Counted from the first letter of the stretch, positions 12,711-25,720 are shown. The stretch: 64,000 bases of DNA from Monarcha castaneiventris obscurior (GCA_026261815.1 JAMPIT010000230.1:124001-188000), one strand, 5' to 3'. Program-made: numbers and translations. The notes: generated by a model from the letters alone, not told the origin.

Positions 12711-13821
12711 CAGACTGGTTATGGAGATTTTTTTTCTCCTGCTTTTTATTTGTGGAAGTTTTATCAAATACTCAAAGACAAGTTGTGATTTTTCCCTCAA
12801 TGTTTCATTTTCTAGAATAAAAATCCCCACTTCTTTCAATTTTTTTTTTTTTCCACAGCATTTTTCAGACCTTTTATCATTCTTCTGACCCTGCCTGGAC
12901 TCCAGCTTCTTCAAGTGTTTTTAGCCCAGAACAGATACACGTGCTCCAGTTAAAAGTCTGTCAGGGATTATTTGCTTCTTTTCCTTTGACCAAAACAAAA
13001 TTTGGTTCCAGTTTATTGTTTATCTTACTTGCAGCCTAACATAGTCAGCAGCCAAATGTAAAAGGGGTTGTCTATGAGCTCAGCCCAACCTCTGTGGAAA
13101 ATAAGCTAAAACAGGCAAAAAAAACCTCTGAGAAATTCTGATTTTGAAGGTGGAGAAGCACAGAAAGTTGGGGAGGACAAAAAGTTCTGTCAGGAGCAGA
13201 AATCCAGGGTAACTTTTCCAGGTCCTTTATCAAAGTCTTAGTGACGTAATCACCTTTCAGCAATTAAAATATCAGTGCACCAGTTGAACTTTGTGTTGCA
13301 GAGTCACAGCTGAACAGGGAAGATGAACTGCAAGGAACAACATCATCCCCAAGGAAAAGCAGAAAAACTCCCAGAAAAGGGCATCCCCCTGCATCCCCTC
13401 CAGTCCCCAAAGTGACACCACATATTCCAATAGCTTTTGGCTATGCATTCATGTGGAAACAGAAGGGTAAAAATACAGCCTTGCCCTGCAAAATCAACAC
13501 CAAATGATAAAAAAGGGAATTCTTAAAAAAAACAAACCCAACATTTCCTCATTTTAGTTCCTCTCCATTCACACAGCCCAGCAGCTCACACGCACAGGGG
13601 TGAACCTCACTGGGGACTACCCAGCTTCACAGCATTCCTGGGAATTCCCTTGTTAATAAGGACTGTATTGTCTTCAAACATCAGGAAGTTTGGGCATTGA
13701 AGGAATGGAGCTAATCAGGGAGATTCTTCTGCAGGGAAATTCTTCTCTGTCTGCTGTGGCTTTACTTTTTCCCCAGGGTTTGTACAGCTGACAGGACCAG
13801 TCTAACAACAGACCTTGACAT

Positions 13822-13878
13822 CCCAGAATCCTAAAATCCTTTAGGTTGGAAGAGACCTCTGAGATCTTTAAGTCCAAC
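13822..13878 (-). mobile_element. CR1 LINE, 3' part of an LTR-interrupted copy
   Basis: CCCAGAATCCTAAAATCC then GGTTGGAAGAGACCTCTGAG and AGTCCAAC is the reverse complement of a CR1 3' end. It is interrupted at 13878/13879 by the family A LTR and resumes at 14562. Confidence 0.88.
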
Positions 13879-14555
13879 TGTTGGAGTTGGGTACCCCGCA
13901 CAAATACAGGTTATCTTCACCTCTGGGGAGCTTTACCTCGAGCCCCAGCAGATGAGAAACGGCTGCAGATGTTGTTTCAGGTTGTTGATTTCTCCTTCTC
14001 TCTGCCAGCTCTCAGCTCCGGCCGCACATCTGATGCAGCCGAGTCCGAGCGGGCACTGCCCAGCCCTGGGCTGTCCCGGCCTTTCTGTGCCCTTTCCATC
14101 ATCCAACCATTCTTCACAACGCATTTATTAGTTACTGTTCTGTACCAATTCATTTGCACCTGTTCTAGACACGGAATTTCTACCTCTTTTTCATTCTACC
14201 AATCATTTTGTGCCACCACCACCAGAGAAGATGGAGGAGAAGGAGAAGAAGAGGAAGAACAGGGCAATGCCCAAAATCCTCCATCTTAAACCCTTCATCC
14301 TCATATTAAAAACCCTAAAATCTACTTTTTTACCTTGTAAAATACTAAACCACTACTCATTTTCACACTCTGGTGGCTTGCAATGATTCTGGCAGTGTTG
14401 GTAACTTTTCCCATGGGCTGAGGTCAAAGCCGGTGCCATTCTGGGCTTCTTGCCAGGGTCTGGGACCCCCTTGCTGGGGCTCCTGACCCCCCAGGGCAGC
14501 CCGAGGTGTGCCCTGAGCTCCCAGGGCAGCCAGAGGCATGCCTTGGGTTCCAACA
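13879..14555. mobile_element. Solo LTR, ERVK-like family A, copy 2, inserted in a CR1
   Basis: A 677-bp element with 7-bp terminal inverted repeats TGTTGGA...TCCAACA and a perfect 6-bp target duplication TCCAAC (13873-13878 and 14556-14561). The flanks read across it as one CR1 element on the minus strand, so the LTR landed inside an existing CR1. It differs from copy 1 by roughly 20 substitutions and a few small indels. No gag, pol or env adjoins it. Confidence 0.93.
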
Positions 14556-14620
14556 TCCAACCATTAACCCAGCACTGTGAAATCCACCACTAAACCCTGT
14601 CCCCATGGTACTTGAAGAGC
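14556..14620 (-). mobile_element. CR1 LINE, continuation beyond the LTR
   Basis: After the LTR the sequence resumes with TCCAAC (the duplicated target) and CATTAACCCAGCACTG, then CCACTAAACC and TGTCCCCATGG. This is the next part of the same CR1 consensus. Joining the flanks at the duplicated TCCAAC leaves no gap. Confidence 0.85.
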
Positions 14621-14804
14621 AACCAGTGTCAGATCTTCACCTGCAATCCCCAGACAGCAGCATCGTCCTGGTGGGATTTTAATTCAGGATGCAACTGGAA
14701 ATCCGATGACACCTGCTAAGTCACACAATGGATGGCTCACAATGAGTCCAGCCAAGTTCACCCACCCAAGAAGGATAAATGTCATTTATTCATATTCAAG
14801 ATGC

Positions 14805-14911
14805 TCTGGACTGGGACATGGTTGAGGGGTGGAGTTGGCAGTGCTGGGTTTAGGGTTGGACTCGATGATCTTTGAGGTCTTCTCCAATCTAAACATTTCT
14901 GTGATTCTGTG
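14805..14911 (+). mobile_element. CR1 LINE, 3' end
   Basis: GGGACATGGTTGAGGGGTGG then GGTTGGACTCGATGATCTTTG and the terminal TGTGATTCTGTG octamers: an intact CR1 3' end on plus. Confidence 0.88.
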
Positions 14912-16066
14912 GGTGTAGAGGTGAAATTGCACAAGCAGATTAAAAACTGCTTTAAAACTCCTTCTGCAACAGCTTGAGCTGCCATCAAATTTCTAGTTAC
15001 AAAATGCCTTAGAAGAAATAACCACAAAACCCATCCTAAAGGATTAAGGTGCTTCATTAAAGAACAAAAATAATAACAATTAAAAAACCCAGTCCCTCTT
15101 CCCTCCAGAGTTTTACCTTGAGCAGAGTTTTCTCGGCCACATCGCACATTCCTGGAAATCCCAGATTTCCCACAGAAAGCACCCACCGCAGGAGCACTTC
15201 ACGCATGGACACACAACCAACACAGCCCAAGAATTTTCTAAAAACATTAACTGACAGAACCCAGCCAAGTTCTTAAGCTGCCATCCACGCCCCATGAAGA
15301 GGAATATCAGAGAGGAACACAGAGATTTCTCCACAAACACTGATACAAACAGGAGATCCCCCTCTGCCTGTGTTCTACTGACTGAAAGCTGAGTTCAATA
15401 TACAGCATGTTCCTTTTCCTACTCTGGTTTTATTACTTGTACCAAGTGTAAATTTGTTAATCAAACAGCACTTAAATTGTTCATAACAACATTAAAACCA
15501 TGCCCCTGTGAAGTGAATGAGGTTCCCCTCTCAGGTCCTCTCTGTGGACTGTGGGAAATTTTCCTGTGCTGATTAGGGTGTTTATTAAAGTCGGACTTTG
15601 AGTAAATGACTGTTTTAGGGAATTGATCATTGCTCTTCAGTGCTCTGCTCTGCTGATCCTCTGCACCTTTCCAGGGAACACGACCAGAACAATGCCATTG
15701 GGATGACATTATCCTATTCCCACTGCCAAATTGCCAGCCCTGTCTTCCAGAAAGCAACCCCAGCATGTTGTAGGAGCCTATTAAAAAATTCCTATTGTCC
15801 CCCAAATGATGCTTCTGTAATAAAACCCATCTTCCTCCTGTGATCTCTGCATCCTGACAAAAAACTTCCTCCTCCTGACCACCAGCACCAGCTTGAGGAT
15901 GGGTGTGGGAATCCAGAGTGCAGGGAATATTTCTCTGCCTGTTTTGAAGAGAAAAACTCCCCCTGAACAATGTGGTTTTCGACCTTTGTCCATGGAAAAA
16001 ACTCCCTACCATCTGGGAGGAACTAAAATCTACACAGATGTGAACTAGGTGATAGAATATGATGTG
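14912..16066. other. Non-coding, no recognisable element
   Basis: A 183-codon minus-strand frame at 15461-16012 has no recognisable domain and no splice support. Nothing else seen. Confidence 0.5.
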
Positions 16067-16070
16067 AGGA

Positions 16071-16502
16071 TGTCACAGGGTGAAGAATTTAGAAGTTTTA
16101 GGATTGTTAATGTAGTAAATAGATAAATAGTAAAAGTTCCAAGATGGAGGAGACGTTGTAGTTTTCAACCTCCGTCTTTCTTCTTCTAGTCCCCCATATT
16201 CTGCAGCAAAAGTAGTTTAGGATGATTGGATGAAAAATTCCGCAGTTCCGGCCTGTGTGTTGGAGTGATTTACTGAGCATTGGAGGAGAAGTAAAAATAT
16301 CTATAATTTCAATTTTCTATTGGATAATTTACCTATAAAAAGGCTGTGGAGTTTTGATAAGCAGCCATTTTCTTGCCTTCTCTTGCCATGTTCTGCTCTG
16401 CTGTGTCTTTTCTACGCTAGTAGCTGATAACACTAAAATAAACAACTCTCTGAAGAAGCAGTTACTGCGAGTTTGCCTCGTCCATCTATCAAATTCCTTG
16501 CA
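16071..16502 (+). mobile_element. Solo LTR, family C, plus orientation
   Basis: Proposed limits TGTCACAGG...CCTTGCA give 432 bp flanked by AGGA on both sides (16067-16070 and 16503-16506). Inside are a TATA box (CCTATAAAAAGGC) near 16331 and, about 100 bp later, AAAATAAAC near 16434 as poly(A) signal, followed by a short U5. This is the right order and spacing for an LTR promoter reading rightward. Boundary assignment rests on a 4-bp duplication only and could shift; an alternative with TGATAG/CTATCA ends (16050-16491) lacks a duplication. Confidence 0.7.
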
Positions 16503-16620
16503 AGGACTCTAGAGGATTTAAAGGACCTCTCCCATCAAGAGAGGCTGATTTATGGCACTAGCAGTGTCAATGGGGGACCTCCTTCACCACCCACCCCTGG
16601 TTGTCCTGTTTAAAAAACCA

Positions 16621-16712
16621 TGGAATCATGGGATGGTTTGGGTTGGAAGGGACCTTAAAATCACCTCATTCCTGATATGGGCAGGGACACCTTCCACCAG
16701 ACGAGGCTGCTC
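16621..16712 (-). mobile_element. CR1 LINE, 3' fragment
   Basis: GGTTTGGGTTGGAAGGGACC and GGGCAGGGACACCTTCCACC in reverse-complement order, with a small internal deletion near CATTCCTGATATGGGC. Confidence 0.85.
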
Positions 16713-18534
16713 AGATCCCAGGTTGTTTTTTGCACTGTGGTCGTGGTTCTCCTGGAAGGAAGGGCCAGGCCACCAAAGACACAATCGTGATCCAAGCCAG
16801 GCACGGTTTCCCAATGGAAATGTTTAACTTGGAGTAAAAACTTCTTCCCAGTTTAACCATGAATCAAAAAGGGGAATCGGAAGTGAAAATAAATAAGTGA
16901 ACCGACAAGCCAGTGTTTACTAAACTAAGACAAATATACATGAAGAAATACAAATAAAGTATCATGAAGCTTAGAAGCATTATATGAGAACCTGAAAACA
17001 TCAGGACAACTCCACAGCTGGTAAAAATAAGTGATTAATGAGAAGTTAATATTTTTAGGGGTTTTGTTTTATTTGATTAGTTTTCAGTTTGGTTTCCTTG
17101 GAGCTTTTTGGGTTTAGATTTTTTTTTTTTTTAACAAAAACATTACAACAAACAAAATTTTACAGACTGTACACGCCAGTAGAGGAAAGTTCAACATGTA
17201 ATAATTTTGATCTGTATTTGGAAAGCAGCAGGGCAACATGCATGGCTCTGGTGATGATGGAGAAGCTTTTTCCAGCTCGTTAGTAACAAAGGCAGATGTT
17301 AAACAGCATCCAGGAGAGATAAACATTTCAAATTAGCAGGCCTGGATAACTTGCACCTTAGAGCATTTGTAAAAGCTGGCTGAGAAGATCTGTTTGAACG
17401 CAGCCAAACGCAAAACCTGGACTTGAGAAAGAACACTCAGAACAGACCTCCTGTACAGCAGCCCGGGTTTGGGAACAGAAGTGATGTGGCAGAGAATTTG
17501 GGGATTAAAAGAGGTAAATAATTCCACATGAGCTCCCAGTGCGTGCTGCTGGGAAAAGGCAAACACAAGTGTTTGCTGGATAAACTGAGCACAGAGGAAG
17601 GACAAGAAGAAAAAAACTCTTTTTTTTTTTCAACACGGCATTGGGAAGATCTGTCCCGTGACACAACGTCAAGAGTTTTAAGAGGCCAATAAAAACCAAA
17701 GGAGGGTGTGGAAAGGAAGCACAAAAGGAAGTAGAGGAGCTCTGCATCCTTCTGGATGCCCTCAGGTTATCTCAGTAGCTGCTGGGCGCATGTTCAGGCA
17801 ACTTAAGCAGGTGTTGAATGTGCTCAGAGGCCCTTTGCTATCAGAAAATTCAATCTAGCAGAGTAAAGCACAATATGAACTGGAAACCTATGAAAACCCA
17901 TAACTCTCTCCAGATTATCTCCAATAACAGCAAGGGCCAGGGGAAATGTGTTGGGCTGCCCATCTCAGCTCCTGAAAAAGGAGAGTTCAGCAGAGCACGA
18001 GTTACATTTTATCAGAAACAGGTTGTTGGACTGGATTTACTGGAGGTAACTGGTGAAAATTAGCTGCTTTTAATAACTTGCCAAATAAAATAATCCATCC
18101 TTCCCATCAGGGATTACTCTAATCTTAATATAGCTCCAACTGCACAGACTTCCTGGGTTTTGATGTCAGATTTTGGCGCAGGCACTGAGATGTTACATTT
18201 TCCTTAGATTTTCCCAAGTAGCTGCTGGCTTCTACTCATGAAAGCCCACTTGCTCTTGTTTGGAAAAACCACATTTAAATAATGAAGCTTCAATGATGTT
18301 CTCAACTGCAAGAGTAGGAAATGCTGCACAGAAGTCCTTGACAACCCCAGTTTAGGGGCAGTTCTGTTGGATTAACACCTTTGGGTTGGAAAAAGCCTGG
18401 TCAAGGTCTAAACATCCATGCCATGAAGCAAGAAGAGGCAAAGAAAAGTTATATTGATCCTGTTGGAGCCACAAGTGCTGTCAGTTCCCAAGGGTTTGGT
18501 TCTATCAGGAATTTGCAATATCTTCCTTTTTTCC
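16713..18534. other. Non-coding, AT-rich
   Basis: Unique AT-rich sequence with T runs near 17119 and 17620. No gene or element recognised. Confidence 0.5.
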
Positions 18535-18646
18535 ACGGTCAGCACATCCTGGGCTGGTGGAAGGTGTCCCTGCTGAGAGCAGGGGTTTGGAATCAGATGA
18601 AATTTAAGATTCCTTCCCACCAAAGCCATTCCATGATTCTGTGATC
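18535..18646 (+). mobile_element. CR1 LINE, 3' end
   Basis: GGTGGAAGGTGTCCCTGCTG, then a diverged AATCAGATGAAATTTAAGA and the terminal CCATTCCATGATTCTGTGAT. Confidence 0.85.
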
Positions 18647-21600
18647 CCAGCCAACAGAGGAGCAGCAGCAGCAGCCTTCAGGTCACCTTGGTGGCACAGA
18701 GAAGGAAGATGCCAAACATCTGTAATCCAGCTGATAAATAAATAAGAATTTTTTTTTTTTTTTTCTGAATAATTTCATGATTTTTTGCTGCTGGCTTTGT
18801 TGGTTTTTGGGGTTGCCAAAAGTGACCAGGAGCTATTGGTATTTCACCAGTGCAGTGACATCGAGCTGGTCCCTGTGCATGCAGGAATAGACACAGATAT
18901 TACACCCCGAGGCAGAATTCCTTTGCCTGAAGTTTGCTGCCCAGGCCCAGGTGAAATCCTCGAGAGCTGGGAGAGCCCGTGGTACAAGAAAAGGTGTCAG
19001 AGGCACCTGTCCCTCTGCAGCCCTCAGCTTCCTGAGCTGGCACAAGGCCCTACCTGGGGCAGATAAATCTGACCTCAAGGCTCCAGAGACCACAAAAGCA
19101 GAGTTTGATGTCTTAATCTGCAATCCAGTCCCACCCTGGGGATGTTTTTACAGGACAAAAAGAGGACCTGATCCTATTCTTGCTAAAAATGAAGGGTGCC
19201 TGGAGTCTTCCCATCCCCTGCATAACATCTGCCTCTGTTCCATGTGTGGGAGAAAGAAATCCATCTCGAATGCAGGAGCTGTCCTGAAATTCCAAGGAAA
19301 AGACACCACTCCCACTCTTTTTTTTTTTTGGTTTTGGCTGTCTTCTGGTCTTCAAAGCAAGAACATGCACACCATCAGTTCTGGGCTTGCTGGACCCCAC
19401 AAGGCCAGCCTGGGGCTGGGGACACGGTGAACTCTGGCTGCATCTGCCCCTTAGGAGCTATTTGGATGTTACAAAACCCAGTGGGTTGTGCAATCCCTGT
19501 GCCTGCAGCTGTGCTGTGGGATCCCACTTTAATCCACTCGCTGTCTTAGGTGCCCCATCACATAAAAGAGGATTGGTTTATCAGACTCATCTGGGTCTCA
19601 ACCTGGGAACAGAGACCTAAAAAACGTCTCCGGGGCTGGGATTTCACAACCCAGTTGTTTTACTCTTCTGGAGGAGTTTGATCTTTTCCCTGAGGATCCT
19701 CAGAGCTGAAAATGCCTCTCACTGGCACAAGCTCACACTGCCATGGCAGAGGTTGCTCCAGCAAGGGAAGATCTTCCAGACAAAGCAGTTCAGGCTATTG
19801 CCAATAAGAAAATCATGTTTGAGGTCAGGAGTCCCTCAGAAATTGTCCCCAGCTCCACAGCCCACCAGCCAGCCCAGTGAAAAATGAGGATTTTCTGTTC
19901 CACAGCCTGTCCTTTGCCCACTGCAGTGAACATCGTGTTCACCATCATCTGCTTCCTGCCATTAACTTCCCTTAAATGGTTTCCTGCCTCCAGGGGCTGC
20001 TTCCTGCCCAGAACATCCCATTCCCAGCCCAGCACACGTTATTGAGGACCAGCTTTTGTGGATGAGAATTTGTGGCACTTTTAAATCATGGCCAAACTGG
20101 CACCAGGATCCGGCTGTGCCTCGTGCACCCCTCACAGATTTATCAGGCTGTGAGTATTTCTGGGAGAAAGCGGCTTCTCCAAGTGTGGAAATGTAGCTTT
20201 TCCTCTTAATTTCATTCCTAAATTCCCAGGCTCGAGGAATCACACAGAAGGCACAGCAGCAGTGGCACAGGGTGAGGAGAGAGAAGCAACAAAGCCTAAA
20301 ATCAAGAGCCTGAAATCATTAGTACCTTTTTACGAGGCGTGTGTGCTGATGTAAAGCCTGTTATTGCTGTAATTACAGCTGTGCTCGCCGTCACTGGAAA
20401 TGGATGCACTTTCCATGCTTACAGGGCTGCAGGCAGGCAAGGAACCTCCTCCTTCCACAGCTTTCCCAAGCTGGGCATGGAGCCATCCATCCACTGCTCC
20501 CAGCACGCCCAGAACTGAGCCTGGCCAAGAGCTTGAGGAAAATCAGACTCGATGATCCTGCCCCACTGATTTGCAGCAACACTCCAGACCATAATTGTGA
20601 TTATATAGCCTGGAAATGTTCTTGTGGGTGAATAAATGAAATAAAAGTGAATAAAAAAATCATAAAAATTAACTATGCTAGACCTTTGAGGGTTCTGGAT
20701 GGAGTTTATAGCCATCACCTTGCTGTGTTTCTGCTCTTTTTTGTAGAGCGGCCTTTGGGGGAGATTTGGGTCATTCATCTCCTCTGTGACACGAGCTGAT
20801 ATCAGACAGTTGTTACTGGAGGTATTTGACAGCAGCATCCAAACCTGGACCAGGTGAGACTGAGCAATATAAAGGGCAAAATAACATCTTTATTTTCTCC
20901 TAGGTGAGCACACGTTTTCTCCCAAGCATGGCCAGAAACCCCCCAGATCCCGCCCAGCACCAGCTCCAGGCTTTGCTCCACTAAATTAAATGCAGGATAG
21001 GAAACTCAGGGAAGTGCTTTTTGCAGCATCAGAGCACATCAAAATGTGCAGACTTCTCTGAAAAGCCCTCATTTAAAAGCAAAAAAAAAATCAAGGTTGG
21101 CTCCCCAGAGCGCAGCATCCCCCTGGGATGGCACAATGAGCTCCTTAACATGTGGAGTCAGAGCGGGGATAGCTTAAAGTTGGGAGAGAAGAAAAATCAC
21201 ATTTCTTCTGAGAAGCGGGGAAATTATTCCTGACCTGGGACCCAAGCCACTGTGGATTAAAACTCTTTGGAACAAGAAGACAATCACACTTTTTTTTTCT
21301 CCTCATACACAAAGCAATTTGCCTCTTCAATGGCGTAAGAATTAAATCCAGCTGGAATGGCTTTTTAATTAAAATCATACTTTGCTTATCAGAGTGAGAG
21401 CACTTAACTGATTGCAGAGGGATTGTGGCAGTCTCTGGCATCCTGTTCCCCATTCCCCAAGCCAGGCTGTGTCCCAAACTCCCTGTGCTAAACCCTGTGT
21501 ACCCTTTGGAGACTGCCCCACCTGAGCTCTCCTCACCCCATTTAGGGCTCAGAAAAAGTCACATAGGACACCCAGAGTCTCTGTAAAAGTACAGAGAAAA

Positions 21601-24069
21601 GCTCGTTCCCTGAATCTTGCTGGAGTTCAATTTGCTGAATCCTGGGAATTTCCTAAGCAAAGACTCCATACATTTAATTTCATCTCCTTGGCTGTGTTGT
21701 TATTCATATTCGTGGACAATTGAAAGGTTTCCCCGCTGTCCTGGAAGGGCCCTGAGGCCAAAGGCTGAACCCATTCCTGGCAGATTCACCCCACTCCAAT
21801 GGGCAAGGAGCCTGTTATTCCCAAGTTCCATCACCCACCCTCGCTGCCAGCATCCTCTTCCTTTGCCAGATGGGCACCACACAATTCCCAGCTCAGGATA
21901 CACCCCCCTCGAGGTGTTCCCTGAGGAACTCCCCACATCCCTGGGGTCACTGGGATGTGCTGCCTGTGCCCCACGTGGGTCTCAGCCTCCTGGGCTTGCT
22001 CCTGCCACAACTTCCAGGAGCCTTAATCCCGCAATGGGACCCTCCGTGGCTCACGTCAGCCGAGCTAAGCTGATTTATCCTGGGGAGGGTGGTGGCTGCA
22101 GGGCAGGATTTTCCCAAGCACAGCCATGAGTTCAATTCCGAGGCCCCAATGAATATGTGGCCAAATTCCTGAGGGCTTTTTTCTGCCTGTGTCCAGCGCC
22201 AGCTCCTGCAAGGGGAAGCGATGCTGAGGCAGATGCTGGAGCTGTGCTCGAACTTGTGCTGTTTGCAGTGGTCCTTTGGGAATTCCTGTGGGAATAGCAC
22301 AGCCACAGGGGCTCAGCAGCACTTTCCTTACAGACAGAAAGGAGATCAGATGCTTCTTCCCTCGGGAAAGACACGATTTTTAGCTCCAGTAAAACGATTT
22401 CAGCCACAAGGTGCCGATTTAGGCTGCAATAACCATCTCCCAGTCAAACCCAAAAATACACACGTTGATCTCCATGTGTCTTCCGCATAATGAAGAAAAT
22501 GCAGCTTTTCCCTTGCTCTCTTCCTGCCCTCTTCCTGCTGACACCCAGGAGTGCTGCTTTCCATCTCACCACTGAAATGCCACCATAACCCACTGAAAAA
22601 CCCCCCAGGAGACACCTGATATCAGTGCCGAGAACTTCTTTAAAATACTTTTACACTCCAGACTTACTCCAATATTATACTTCTAAGCCTGGAAACTTTA
22701 TTCCCCAATTAAATTTGCTGCCGGTGAAGGGAGTTAGAGAACCCCAGACTCCAAGAATATGATTGAAACTGATAGTTGTGATAGAACAACTTCCAAAAGT
22801 GAAACTCTTCCACTGTCTGATCTGTGGCACAGGTCATGATCCCTTCTCTGAGTGGGTCAGACTGACAGCCTGTGAATCAGGAAAGTGGCATTTCCCTCCT
22901 TCCCAGAAACGGCTCTGCCATCAATTAAAGATGTGGCACATTCTGGCCATTTTCTGGCCTGAAAAGAAAGTTTAAAAACAAAGCTTTTTTCTTTCTTTTT
23001 TTTTCACCCTTCTGTTAAGAAAAATAACTCAGGACTTCTGAACATTCCTAGCTCCTTGATGGGAAGAAAAAGGGGAAAAACTACTCTGTTTTTCTTCCCT
23101 ATCAACCAAGAATTAAAATCCCCAAGGATAAATTTCTTCACCCCCTCTCAACTTTGCAAAATAACCCACTGTGCTGAGGTTATTCCTCAAGAGTAAGGTC
23201 AGGTTTTTTTTTGTTAGGGAAAATCCATTTGGAAGGCAAAGACTCAGCAAGGTCGAATGTGAAGAGACCAGTCAGCAACCTTTATCTCTTGGCCTGCAGA
23301 TCAATTAAATCTCATTTCCCAGCACCCACACGGCCCAGCCTCAGAGGGCAGCTCACTGGTGAGATGTTTGATGGTGTCTCCACTGCAGACCTCACTGTCG
23401 GGGTACAGATCAATTGTAGATTTGTCTCCCTCTCACCCCTTGGAAGCAGCTCATGTCCCCACTGTGCCTGTGGGGCTGGAGGTGGTCACTGCGTCTTTTC
23501 TGCTGGGAAGCAGAAATTCTAATTTTGCTGTTGTTATCTGAGCACAGTGTGAGGAGTCTGGGTGAGGCTCCCTATTGCTGGTACGAGGGCAATCAGAAAT
23601 ATTAATCCCAGTTTTTTTACAGGACCTAGACCACATCTGCTGGGTGAAACACCGTGCTGGGACTGCCACCCAACCCCTGTGTGAACACTGAGCACACGGC
23701 CAGTGCCATCCCAATGGAAACCATTCCCTGGCTCTGCTCCCTAACAAATGCTCCTTTCCCTTCATGGCCATGATCCCCAGGACCCTTGGCTGGCACGGGA
23801 AGGCCTGAGGCCACTGTGGATGGATCCCTCAGCACAAGGGGTGATGTTGGGAGAGGGCAGTGAGCCCTGTCACACGTTCAGCAAAGCTCTCCAGGTGCCT
23901 TGGAGCTTCTGCCACACAAACACATCCCCAGCGTGTCCCCACACGCTCACACAAATTCCAAAATAAAAAACCGAGAGGAAGATTGATAAAGGAGGAATCA
24001 TCAGTGTGACCTTTGCACCAAGGATCTGGCAAATCCACAGCACCAGAGGGACTGGACTCCAGGGAAACC
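18647..24069. other. Non-coding, no recognisable element
   Basis: T run at about 18750-18764. A 170-codon plus-strand frame at 21617-22129 is in GC-richer DNA but shows no domain or signal. No repeats recognised over 5 kb, which is long for this window. Confidence 0.5.
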
Positions 24070-24400
24070 CCATTGCAGACTCTCAATATTTAAGGAGGAG
24101 GGAGAGCAATTTTTCACAGAGGCAGATAAAGACAGGACAAAGGGGAATAGTTCTAAACAAAGAGGAGGGATGTTTTAGATGTCAGGAAGAAATTCTCCGC
24201 TGTGACAATGGTGAAACACTGGCACAGGGTGCCCAGAGAAGCTGTGGCTGCCCCTGGATCCCTGGAAGTGTCCGAGGCCAGCTTGGACAGGGCTTGGAGC
24301 AGCCTGGAATAGTGGAAGGTGTCCCTGCCCGTGGCAGGGGGTGGCACTGGATGATTTTAAGGTCTCTTCCAACCCAAGCCTTGCCATGTCTCTGTGATAA
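24070..24400 (+). mobile_element. CR1 LINE, 330-bp 3' fragment
   Basis: The longest CR1 piece on plus. It runs from the ORF2 end (coding remnants such as CFRCQEEIL and the TLAQGAQRSC frame) through CTGCCCCTGGATCCCTGGAA and GGATGATTTTAAGGTCTCTT to TGTCTCTGTGAT. Frames are broken, so it is not active. Confidence 0.92.
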
Positions 24401-24802
24401 CCACACAAACTCTTCAAGAGATCCTGCTCATCTCTCAACAAACCACACTGGATTTCCACACTGGATTTTAATTTCTAATCCAGAAGAAATGTTCCTCTTT
24501 CCAGGATGAGCTGTTCCCATCTCCTACTCTCACCTGGCTGGAAGCCAAACACAGATACGGCTCCAGGCCCTACCCAGCTCCTGTTCCTGCACTGCTGGGT
24601 AGATCCACAACTGCACAAACTCCTTGCTCCTGGTAAAGGTGGTTCTGCCTTGGGCAGTTTTTCCTGACAGGAAAGCAGGAGGGAAAGCACTGGGAACGGG
24701 ATCACATCTCATTCCCTCACTGCTATAAACCTTCCCACATCCAGTTAAACCCAATCCCATCAAGTATCCAGCACTCCTGCGCTGCTCCTGGCCCTTTATT
24801 TC

Positions 24803-25060
24803 AGAATCATAAAATCCTGAAAGTTGGGAAAGACCTCTGAGAGCATCAAGTCCAATCATAAACCCAGCGCTGCCACGTCTACCACTAAACCATGTCCCCA
24901 AGCACCACACTTACACATTTTTTGAACACATTCAGGGAGGGTGATTCCACCACATCCCTGAGCAGCCTGTTCCAAATCTTGGCAACACTTCCAGAGAAGA
25001 AATTTTTCCTAACACTTCCATGAAGAAAAAGATGTTTCCATTCCCTGATGTTATCACGAG
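24803..25060 (-). mobile_element. CR1 LINE, 3' fragment
   Basis: Plus strand starts CAGAATCATAAAATCCTG and continues CCACTAAACCATGTCCCCAA. On minus it carries an open remnant of the ORF2 end (RDVVESPSLNVFKKC). It lies head to head with, and about 400 bp from, the copy at 24070. Confidence 0.9.
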
Positions 25061-25664
25061 TCCACATGTGTAGGGGGTAACCACATCAGCCCCATGACAT
25101 CAATTAGCAACGCTAATCTAGCCAAGCACTAATTACAACGTCTTTAGGATGTAGGCAGAAAAAAAGTGGAAAGAAACAAGGCAAAATTAAGTCACGTTTC
25201 CAGGTTGGGTTTTATGCATTCAGCCACAAGACCACCCCCAGCAAAAAGTTGATTTTCAGAGTCTGGAACAGAGCTGAGCTTCCCAGCTTTATCCTGAGCC
25301 CTCCATCTGTAGCTGAATTTATTGGTTCATCTCCTCCTCCTGCTGGTTGCCCCAGTGGATGCTGTCCCTTGCCTGTACTTTTCCCCAGGCTACTCTGCAA
25401 GGGAAATCAGCATTTATTTTTAGGTCCATTGCTCTCTGACTGCTTGGGCTCTCCTCCCAGGGCTGCAATATATATTTAATACTTGTTTTCAGAGCTGACA
25501 GCCCAGGAAGTTTGAGTGGTGAACTGGCACACACAAGAGATCATTTTAAAGGAGATGGGCATCAACCTGCCAAGCATTTTAACTCCCCTTCTGGAGTGGG
25601 AGACTTGACCCCTCAGCAGTGCCATAGTGGGGGAGAAAGCAAGAATCAAAGACAGGGTTGCTGT

Positions 25665-25720
25665 TTGATGAGGAGGAGGATGAAGATGATGATGAGGATG
25701 ATAATGATGATGATGATGGC
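25665..25720. repeat. (GAT/GAG)n trinucleotide repeat
   Basis: GAGGAGGAGGATGAAGATGATG and following GAT-rich triplets form an imperfect trinucleotide microsatellite. The open frames on each strand (poly Met/Asp or poly Ser) are artefacts. Confidence 0.85.

Larger units (their letters stand above)
10136..13821. other. Non-coding with short repeats
   Basis: Contains the poly(A) run at 10483, two doubtful old CR1 tips and the 22-bp minisatellite. The rest is unique. Confidence 0.5.

Noticed and set aside
18375..18415. GGGTTGGAAAAAGCCTGGTCAAG as a CR1 tip
   Set aside because: Too short and diverged from the CR1 tail to call.
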